This document shows positions 1 to 7,400 of a stretch of 11,878 nucleotides of DNA, piece by piece; the first letter of the stretch is position 1; every line of letters begins with the position of its first letter. The stretch comes from Irineochytrium annulatum (taxonomy: Eukaryota > Chytridiomycota > Chytridiomycetes > Chytridiales > Chytridiaceae). The DNA lies in NCBI GenBank assembly GCA_027600665.1, contig JADGJL010000932.1, positions 1 through 11,878 of the forward strand. Reading direction: 5' to 3'. The translations under genes were made by a program, and so were the position numbers. The notes beneath the pieces were generated by a model. It saw nothing but the letters and a program-made list of their open reading frames with translations, was not told the origin of the DNA and made no database searches.

Positions 1-2
1 CC

Positions 3-290
3 TCCCTCCCGCATCCCTCATACGAACTTATCCTCGCCTCCGACGTGATATGGGTCCGATCCCTCATCCCTCCCTTAATTGCCACCGTCCACCGTCTCCT
101 GTCCCTCAACCCAAATGCCATGATGCTGCTGGCGCATCAAACGCGATCTACGCTGGGGGATGAGATGTTGCACGAGGAGGTGAGGAGGAGGGGCATGAGG
201 ATAGAGCGTGTCGAGGTTCGGGGCTTGGTCGAGGATGGGTTTGGGAGGAAGGATGTGGCGCTGTTTGTGGTGAGGTCGGGCGGGGAGTGA
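3..290 (+). CDS. C-terminal exon of a METTL21/Methyltransf_16-like protein methyltransferase (5' partial)
   Basis: The frame is open from the left edge and stops at 288-290, so only about 95 C-terminal residues are visible. Early residues read LILASDVIWVRSLIPPLI. This matches the 'LILASD-x-hydrophobic-Y/W ... L-hPPL' segment at post-motif II of the METTL21/Methyltransf_16 family of SAM-dependent lysine or N-terminal methyltransferases. It is followed by a hydrophobic strand with LLAHQTRS, where the family usually has LLAYxxR, then an amphipathic helix with basic residues and a final strand (DVALFVV). The SAM-binding motif I would lie upstream of the window. Any internal GTG or ATG start is artefactual because the frame continues upstream. 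The substrate cannot be inferred from this part. The family call rests on pattern memory of the SDV-PPL-LLA signature and is moderate; another Rossmann-type methyltransferase is the main alternative. Confidence 0.55.
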   Translation, partial: SLPHPSYELILASDVIWVRSLIPPLIATVHRLLSLNPNAMMLLAHQTRSTLGDEMLHEEVRRRGMRIERVEVRGLVEDGFGRKDVALFVVRSGGE

Positions 291-793
291 GGGAGGTGAA
301 TTATGGAGAATCAGAAGCGAGAGAGTGTGACGATGGGTGATGGTAAGGACACTTGCGTTTGAGCTGGGAGGACCGAAACGGACAGCTAATTATTGGAGAG
401 GGCCTACAGGTTGTGATAGTTGATGGACAATTCGCTGTCGATTAGATAATCTATTTATTTTTCAAACGATACTTGTAGAAGAATGTGAAGCCCTTTGACC
501 GCTCGACCATAGAACGAAAGTGCAAATAACACACGCTATCGCAAATCCCATTCATGACCTACCGGTGGCTTGAGAATGGTTTCCACCAGTAGCAAAAATG
601 GGATCGAAAGAACCAATGATTGTTGAGGCTGAGCTGAAGCTGAGAACCGGCAGTGGGAAAAGTCCTTTCCCGCAACCCTCACCCGCGCCACGACAGCAAC
701 GCGGAAGCTTGCGGAACCCCGCCAGCCTCGGCGATTCGGCGATTCGGAACTCGAGTCGAATTCGTCAGCATCAAACAACAACACGCACCGAAC
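291..793. other. Intergenic: 3' flank of the methyltransferase gene and distal promoter of the MFS gene
   Basis: No convincing gene is seen. The first part (about 291-480) is AT-leaning and is the likely 3' UTR and polyadenylation area of the upstream gene (T/A-rich stretch near 445-470). A CCAAT box is present at 613-617. An 8-bp unit CGGCGATT is repeated twice in tandem at 729-744 and followed by CGG. Open frames here on both strands overlap each other, lack family resemblance and have no coding bias, so they are not called. Confidence 0.5.
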
Positions 794-863
794 ACGCGTT
801 CGTTCCGCTTACGCGTTCGGACTCGGCCACCATTCTTCGCTTGGTTTCGAAGCGGAGACGCGT
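794..863. promoter_or_regulatory. Cluster of three ACGCGT palindromes in the MFS promoter
   Basis: ACGCGT occurs at 794-799, 811-816 and 858-863. The first two sit inside a repeated ACGCGTTCG. ACGCGT is the core of the MluI cell-cycle box bound by MBF-type APSES/Swi6 complexes in ascomycete yeasts. The middle copy lies inside a TCCG-N10-CGGA inverted pair (804-821), a spacing that could suit a Zn2Cys6 dimer. The cluster lies about 175-245 bp upstream of the MFS start codon and 45-115 bp upstream of its TATA box, a typical activator position. Function is inferred only from sequence; the local sequence is GC-rich, so chance is not excluded. Confidence 0.3.
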
Positions 864-908
864 AAGGCTCCACCACCACAGCGCTCCGGCGGCGGGCGCC
901 TCGTGAAA

Positions 909-916
909 TATATAAA
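909..916 (+). promoter_or_regulatory. TATA box of the MFS transporter gene
   Basis: TATATAAA lies in GC-rich surroundings, 121 bp upstream of the predicted ATG. The sequence between is a pyrimidine- and CA-rich leader (for example TTCACACACTCAACTCACC near 970-988), as expected for a fungal 5' UTR. Transcription would be expected to begin roughly 30-70 bp downstream. Confidence 0.6.
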
Positions 917-1036
917 CCGGGCGAAGTTGGTGGAAGCGACCTCGGATCGACCCGATCGAACTCCGCGCCGTTCACACACTCAACTCACCTTTTCCGCTTA
1001 CTCGACCCCTCCTCCCTCGTTCTTGGAACGACCGTG

Positions 1037-3278
1037 ATGAACGACTCGACGACGACCTCCCCGTCCCTCTCCGCTCCAGCCAGGCGCTCATCCCTCCCCG
1101 TCACACCCCCACTCGAGATTGTCCCGCCTGCCCGGACCACCGCCTCCATGACCCCATCCCCGACCCAACCGTCCCCACCCCTTCGGTACGACTCCGTTCA
1201 GAGACCATCCGCGCCAAGCATGCCGAACTCGCAGCACACGCTCATGAGCGCGTTGAGCGTCGACGGCGTCCAGCAGGAGGGTTTCCTGAAGAGCACGACC
1301 GCCGACCCCGAGGCTGGGGCGTTGGGGAAGCTGGAGGGTGGATCGAGCAAAGGGGAGGGGACGGATGGAGCATCTGGGGAACTGCCGATTGAGGATGAGG
1401 AGTTTGTTCCGCCCAAGATGAGCAACCTGACGTTCTTCCTTGGTGAGTATTTTGCGAGCGAGGAGGGGTGTAAGAGAGTAGAGAATAGAGTGCTAACGCT
1501 ACTTCCACCTTTTTATAGTCTTCGTCGGTCTCGCACTCGCCGTCTTCCTCGCGTCCCTCGATCAAACCATCGTCGCGGTCGCGCTTCAGGCAAGTGACGA
1601 AACGTTTTTTTTTCCAGCCTGTACTAACCCTTATCTGTTTTACAGGCTATCGCAACAGAATTCGATGGGCTTAACCAAATCTCCTGGGTCGCCACCGCTT
1701 ACTTCCTCACTGTACGTCATCCTTCTTACCCTCCATCCCAGTCTCGCTTGTACTGACAATACTACGTGAAACAGGCCACAGCCTTTATCCCCTCATACGG
1801 CCAGCTGGCCGACATCTTTGGCCGCAAGCCCGTCTTCCTCGGCTCCATCATCATCTTCGAGATCGGGTCCGCGCTGTGCGGCGCTGCCAAGAACATGAAC
1901 ATGCTCATCGCCGCGCGCGCTGTTGCGGGGATGGGAGGCGGTGGGATCTTCTCCCTCGTCATCATCATCATTTCGGATATGACGAGCTTGAGGGATCGTG
2001 GGAAGTATCAGGGCCTGATTGGGGCTTGTTATGGGCTTGCCAGCGTGGCGGGGCCGTTGCTCGGTGGGGCCTTCGTCGATCATGTGTCTTGGCGATGGGT
2101 GTTTTACATCAAGTATGTTTTTCACCTTTCCGAGCTCTTCCTCGCGTCATGCTAACTCGAGTTGAAAATAGCTTGCCACTCGGAGCTTTCACCATCATCG
2201 CGACCGTCTTCCTCCTCAACATCGAGACGAAGACGAACCACAACTACATGGAGGCCGTCTACAAGATCGACTGGATCGGCACGTTCCTCCTCATCGCCAC
2301 CGTCATCTGCCTTCTGATCCCGATCCAGGGCGGCGGGTCCTTGTACGCCTGGAATAGCCCGATCGTCATCTCTCTCTTCATCCTTGGCGCCCTCTTCTTC
2401 GTGGCGTTCATCTACGTTGAGGGATGGGTCGCCCGTGAGCCCGTCATTCCGTTCGCCCTCTTCAAGAATCGTTACGTGCTGGGGACGTTCGCGAGCGCGC
2501 TGTTTGTAGGCATGGCGTTCTTCGTGCTGGTGTTCTATGCTCCGCTTTGGTATCAGGTCGTGTTCGGGAGCACGGCGACGGAGGCTGGCGTTCACACCTT
2601 CCCTTTGATCATGGGGGTTGTATTTTTCTCTATCTTCTCCGGAGGGTTCGCCAGTGCCACGGGGATTTATTACCCGTTCTTGCCGTTCGGGGCTGTGCTT
2701 GTTTGCCGTAAGTTTTACCTCACCTTTTTTGTTTCCTTCCCTGCACATATGCTAATGGACTTAAAAACGAAATAGTTGGCGCCGGCCTGCTTTCAACACT
2801 CAACGAGTCCACCCCTACTTGGGCTCAAGTCATCTTCTTCCTCATCTCCGGCCTCGGCGTCGGCGGCATGATTCAAACCGTCCTGCTCTCCGCTCAGGCC
2901 TCCGTTAGCCCGAAGCTCCTCGCCGTTGTAACGGCCAACACGACCTTCATGCAGACCATTGGCGCCGTCATCGGGCTCGCGATCGTCTCCTCGGTCTTCA
3001 ACAACAAGCTCGCGATGAACCTTGCCGAAAACCTCCGCGGCGTTACTCTCAGCCTGCCGGCCGGGGTTACGAGCGATATCTTTTTGGCGAGCCCGATCTA
3101 TATCCGGCAGTATTTGCCGGATGATCAGCAGGCGCCTGTCATTCACGCTTATGTGCAGACGCTGAGCTTGGTGTTTTTGTTAGCGGTGCCGTTTGGGGCC
3201 ATGGGGCTGTTCTCGAGCTTCCTGGTGAAGAAGGAGAGGCTGCCGTTGGGGAAGAGGGAAGTGCCGATGGCGGCGTAG
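1037..3278 (+). CDS. MFS transporter, DHA2 family (14-TMS drug/toxin:H+ antiporter), six exons
   Basis: Predicted proton-coupled efflux carrier of the plasma or vacuolar membrane. Exons are 1037-1442, 1519-1589, 1646-1711, 1775-2112, 2172-2707 and 2776-3278. The joined frame is 1,920 nt, giving 639 aa, the usual size for fungal DHA2 proteins plus a long tail. Residues 1-130 are a Ser/Pro/Thr-rich hydrophilic cytosolic tail, followed by TMS1. Family motifs in order: D1 in TMS1 (LASLDQTIVAVALQ; the usual ALP is ALQ), QISWVATAYFLT in TMS2, motif A (GQLADIFGRKP), motif B (IAARAVAGMGGG), motif C with the antiporter signature (AGPLLGG), then SWRWVFYINLP. Later hydrophobic segments bring the total to about 14. 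The C-terminus is short and basic. The start is the ATG at 1037; later in-frame ATGs would only shorten the tail. Introns 1 and 3-5 are GT-AG; intron 2 is GC-AG. The family is certain, the substrate unknown; siderophore (SIT) carriers are a related alternative. Confidence 0.93.
1590..1645 (+). other. GC-AG intron in the MFS gene
   Basis: The donor is CAG|GCAAGT, identical to the strong consensus except for T-to-C at position 2. The acceptor is TTTTACAG, with a CTAAC branch point at 1624-1628. The reading frame requires this boundary: exon 2 ends in ...VAVALQ and exon 3 begins AIATEF, keeping the conserved TMS1 spacing with no extra residue. The nearby GT (AAGTGA, 4 nt downstream) would shift the frame, and no other donor restores it. 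Confidence 0.85.
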
Positions 3279-3648
3279 TGGCCTGTGGTTCATTTTTTCT
3301 TTTTTTTTCTTTTTTTGTTTTGGTTGCATTAGCCGCTTATTGCATCTCATGGATCGTTCATTCGATCACTCTACACGTACACGACTGTTTTATTTACTTG
3401 TCACGCGAAACAACTGTTTGCAAACTGTCCTCTTCACATCCTTATCATTAAACCACCCCGTACTCGTTTGGCCTTCAGATATTCGGGCCGCCTACAACAG
3501 TTTACACCTTTGAATTAATACACGTAGTGAAGTAACAAGTTCCTTTGTTCTTTTCTCTGTCTATTGGCTCGTATTTTCGGGTACAGGATTTTCGTACTTC
3601 GGTTGCGATTTTGCATGTGGATTAGAGGTGGAGGTGATTTTAATAAAC
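3279..3648. other. 3' UTR and downstream intergenic DNA of the MFS gene
   Basis: Directly after the stop codon is a T-rich tract (about 3293-3321, almost pure T with occasional C or G), typical of fungal 3' UTRs and termination regions. A canonical AATAAA is at 3642-3647, perhaps too far away to be the main polyadenylation signal. No gene is seen. Confidence 0.45.
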
Positions 3649-3732
3649 TGACTTGACTATTCATTATGCACAGATTGCACAGATTTGAAGTTGACTTGAC
3701 TATTCGATATGCACAATGTCATCTATTGTGCA
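3649..3732. repeat. Short direct repeat pair with adjacent inverted repeat
   Basis: A 24-bp unit beginning TGACTTGACTATTC occurs at 3649-3672 and 3692-3715 (22/24 identical, period 43). Between them GCACAGATT is tandemly duplicated (3668-3685). The second unit leads into a perfect 8-bp inverted repeat, TGCACAAT at 3710-3717 and ATTGTGCA at 3725-3732, with a 7-nt loop. The arrangement is visible directly; its role is unknown. It may be slippage-derived or a protein-binding site. Confidence 0.6.
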
Positions 3733-3965
3733 TTCCTTGCGGAGAGATGCTTTGGAGTAAGAAGAACCCCGAATCGCTAAAAGGGCAGGTGTAATCCATC
3801 TTGATTTTCCACACATAGTGCTCCAGAGTGAGGGGAGGATCCATAAACGGCTATACATTAGAAAGCAGAGTTATCGTCTACACAACTATCCATTGTGCGC
3901 GTGGACGAGACGTGAGCAGGTTTGAGTGGGCGGCTTCCATCACATTAAGATTCAAGCCATAGTAG

Positions 3966-4158
3966 ATGGCACTTCCTCGCCTGCAAGCAGAGGCAAAGAA
4001 GTTGATAGCCGACTTGGATTAAGCCGGGCTCAGGTAACCCGACCGAGATTGGCATGGCGCCGGCCATGGTCACCGCGGCCCAGGCGCTGGCCGCTGGAGG
4101 CCCGGAACGTCGCGTTAGATCTGCTGGGTTGGACAGGATCTCCACCTGGATGAAATGA
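3966..4158 (+). pseudogene. Unrecognised coding-like relic, frame-shifted
   Basis: This GC-rich block stands out in AT-rich intergenic DNA. From the ATG at 3966 one frame reads MALPRLQAEAKKLIADLD and stops at 4020-4022. Immediately after, in the next frame, a peptide begins KPGSGNPTEIGMAPAMVTAA, continues QALAAGGPERRVRSAGLDRI and ends with WMK and a stop at 4156-4158. Both parts have the composition of a folded protein (amphipathic helix, then a Gly/Ala-rich segment) and abut almost without a gap, as expected for a decayed exon with a one-base indel or an exon of a short unannotated gene. I do not recognise the family. An intron boundary at the local CAG|GTAACC cannot be excluded. Confidence 0.25.
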
Positions 4159-4192
4159 AGGGCATGAAATGGACATGACAATTCCCTTCCAC

Positions 4193-4278
4193 TATCATTT
4201 TAACTGCGTTCGCGTTTATCGCGACCTCATCAGCGCGAAATGCGAGCGCATTGAAAGGGTATATGAGTTAAAACGATA
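4193..4278. repeat. 86-bp structure with 13-bp terminal inverted repeats
   Basis: TATCATTTTAACT at 4193-4205 is the reverse complement of AGTTAAAACGATA at 4266-4278 with 12 of 13 matches. Inside is a perfect AATGCG-AG-CGCATT palindrome (4239-4252) and several CGCG motifs. CCAC lies directly outside the left arm and one base outside the right arm (4189-4192 and 4280-4283), a possible imperfect target-site duplication. It could be a tiny MITE-like insertion or a foldback regulatory element. No ORF is inside. Confidence 0.4.
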
Positions 4279-4495
4279 CCCACTAATTGTTTGATTGAAA
4301 ACGGGATACTTTCTGGGCTGGCTCTGATTAATTGTAGTTTCCTCCTTATCTTTCTCCATGTATTTCTCCGACCACTCCGGAAGGTTTAATGCATCCGTCC
4401 ATGTAAATTACGGAGCCAAGTTCTGCAGATAATCCGCTGATTTTGAACCGGTTGTTGGAGATTTGCACCTGAAAATCCCTTTCCTGGCTATCGCC

Positions 4496-7400
4496 ATGAG
4501 CCTCACGAACGCGCTCCAGCTCGTCCCCCAGGCTCTCAGGAGGGACATCCTCGGAGGCGTCTCGCAGGGGTGGCCCAGCGTCGAAACCGTGCCGAACGGG
4601 GTTGTCGCGCTGATTGATATATCGGGTTCGGTCGTTTTCCCATTTTATCTCAGTGACTGAGGCCTTAACGCTCGGCTGGTTGCAGGATATACCCAAATTA
4701 CTCAAATCCTAACCTCGATGGACTCTTCTGTCGCCGGCGCCCGCGTCCGCGAGATCGTTAATCCGCCATTCGTTCTAATTATCGAGTCTGTGCATAAATG
4801 GGGTACACACTGCGCTTTTCCCGGGTTCTACTCGGTACGACCTTTTGCTAACATGCCGTGGAATAGGAGGGAGTGTCATCAAGTTTGCAGGCGACGCGGC
4901 CCTTGTTTGCTGGGGGTAGTTACATGCATATGATAACTTACATGTACTAATTATACTACAGGGAGCTTGATTCGGATCTTGACGTGGAGATATTGCGAGC
5001 TACGGCGTGTTGTGTCGAGCTCCTGGCAGCTATGAAGGGGTACCAAGTTGATATCGGCCCAGCCAACAATGCCGACGGTGGCACGTCAACCCATCCTTTA
5101 AAAATTCACGTCGGCATTGGGATAGGCACACTTCACCGAGTGCATATAGGGGACGCGACACAGGAGGAACCATGCGTTGGAGCTGCAGAGCGGCGACCTC
5201 TTCCTAGGCGGGAGTTCTTTGTGGCGGGGCAGGCTGTGGTTCACGCCGGTGAGATGGAAGGCATTGCCGCGAGGGGAGAGATAGCCATTGGTCTTCCTGA
5301 GGGCCATGCTCTTTCTGATATTTTTGGAAAGCACACCGACTGCAAGCTACCGGCGACAGATAAACCTGTAGTGATTTCGGAAACCATGGATCTTGCCCGC
5401 CTTCAGCGAACGCTGGAGGCCATTTATGCCTTGCGGGATAGAGAGAAAGGACAGCACAGTTGGCGCGATGAAGGATCTTTGCCGGAGAGATTAGACTTCA
5501 TGTCACCAAACTTTATGAAGGTCTTGACCTATGTCGATGAGTCGCTCGCCCTCTACATGTCCAAACCATCTTCCATGCCCCGACATGATTCTGGTCTTGC
5601 CAGGAACCCGACGGAGAGCGGAGAGAGAGGAAGCGGCGTCAACCAGCTCAGAAACGTATCGATAGTTTTCATTCGGTTCACGGAGTTGTCTGTTGCCAAC
5701 TTGAATGACCCGAAGATGCTTTTGCAAGCGCAGAAAATTTTTATGACTATCATTGGGGTTCTACGACGCTTCAATGGATGTCTACGCCAATTCGCGTGCG
5801 ACGACAAGGTTAAAATAAGCCTCCGACTACCTTATCCTTCATTCTAAACTGACGTCTTTATTAAACAGGCGGCTTCTGCGCTCATAGTGTTCGGTCTGTC
5901 TGGGTTTGCGCATGAGCGTGGAGAAGAAGTACCAGCCATGCAGGCGGCATGGGAAATTCGTTCAAAACTAATGGAAATTGTTGGGTTTGGATTCGCCATT
6001 GGTGTGACTTCGGGTGTCGTGTGAGTATCCGCTATTTGGCGGAAACAGCCTAATAGGCCTTAACTACAGGTTGTATGGGATTGTTGGGAACGACAAGAGG
6101 GCCGACGGAACGTGTCTCGGCGCCCCTGTCAACCTCGCCGCGCGCTTTATGACTCACAAGCTTGCCGCCGGACAAATTCTATGCGACGAAGGTATACGAA
6201 GCAAGTTAGTGGTTGAAATGGAGTTCAGCGACCTCGGACAGCTCCACTTCAAAGGCTTCACGCCGCTAAATGTGTATATGCCGACGAAGAGGTTGCAGCA
6301 AACGGCCCTAAAAGAGATTGAATCGGGAGAACTTTTTGGAAGGAAGAACGAAATGGACTTAATCTCTGCTGCGGTGGACAGCTGGAGCATTGGCAGCACC
6401 GTGCGTTTGGCTATATTGGGTCGGTGCGGGGTGGGCAAGTCAACTATCTCCACCTGGCTCAAAGGATACCTTCAATCTAAAGCAGGGGATAAATTGATCT
6501 TCAGGTATCGTTTGCGCTAAATTAAATTAGAGACTAACGATATGATTCTTCAGCGAAACTTACGGCGTAGAGATGATGCAGGAATCTCCATATAACGGAC
6601 TGGCACGGCTTTTACTGTCCCTACAGAACATACTTAAGGATTGCGATATAACGCCAAAAGTGGACAGCGTACAGTCTGGCACTTGTCGTGTACCTGGGTT
6701 CGTTGGACGGTGTTGGTTGCTTTAACCGTGAATTAGGGTGCACGGGAATTATTCTGCCACAGCTTCCCGCAAGACTTCATTGGTAACATCCAATTACGAG
6801 GTTGACTCTACTTCCATATTTCGCATCCTCCGCGTTCCGAGGCGCCTTGCGGATTTGGTATTGAGTTTACTTTCTGCTGTCTTGGCTAAAGTCACGTTCA
6901 GTTTCGTAAAGTCATGCCTATCCTGCGGTCAAACCAAGATGAACAGCTCGATTTCGAAGACGTCATACCTCAGGATATTGCGAATGTCTTAGCATCAGCG
7001 CTAGTCAAGGGCATTAAGTACTTGACAGAGTCTTCAGACTATCAACTTGTCGTCCAAATAGACGACTTGCAATGGGTTGACGCAGCAACCTTGGAAGTAG
7101 TACACGAAATCGCTTTAAAATGCCGTCGTGTGCTAATAGTGGCCGTTTCTCGCCCGCTGGAGGTATCAAGAGCTCTGCATACGCAAACTCTGACAGAATA
7201 TTTGCAGGAAATAAAGACAACAATCCGTGCACGATTTAACGATATAGTCGACAGTATTGGCACAACTAAAATCAATCTCAACTCGCTGGATAAGGATAGC
7301 AGCGAACAGCTGATCATGCGAGCAATGAAGGACGTTATTGATTCCGGGGTCAAGTTCACGGGAGAAACATGCAATAACATTTTTAATCTTGCGCAAGGTA

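Noticed and set aside
598..975. Overlapping open frames upstream of the MFS gene on both strands
   Set aside because: They overlap the promoter and TATA box, have no coding bias or similarity, and are explained by GC-rich sequence poor in stop codons.
2152..2748. 198-codon open frame on the minus strand
   Set aside because: It lies antisense to MFS exon 5 and is rich in charged residues, as expected for the complement of a hydrophobic GC3-rich gene; no family resemblance.
1876..2775. 299-codon + strand open frame as a single gene
   Set aside because: Its first third is out of frame with MFS exon 4 and it reads through introns 4 and 5; only the middle part (exon 5) is real.
3649..3732. CRISPR-like repeat-spacer array
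   Set aside because: Only two imperfect units in eukaryotic sequence with spliced genes; the spacer itself contains a tandem duplication.
4496..6520. Fungal LRR-type adenylyl cyclase (Cyr1/Uac1) or membrane receptor guanylyl cyclase
   Set aside because: No leucine-rich repeats, PP2C or transmembrane segments are seen; two tandem cyclase domains precede a P-loop module, and Lys88/Thr446 favour ATP over GTP.
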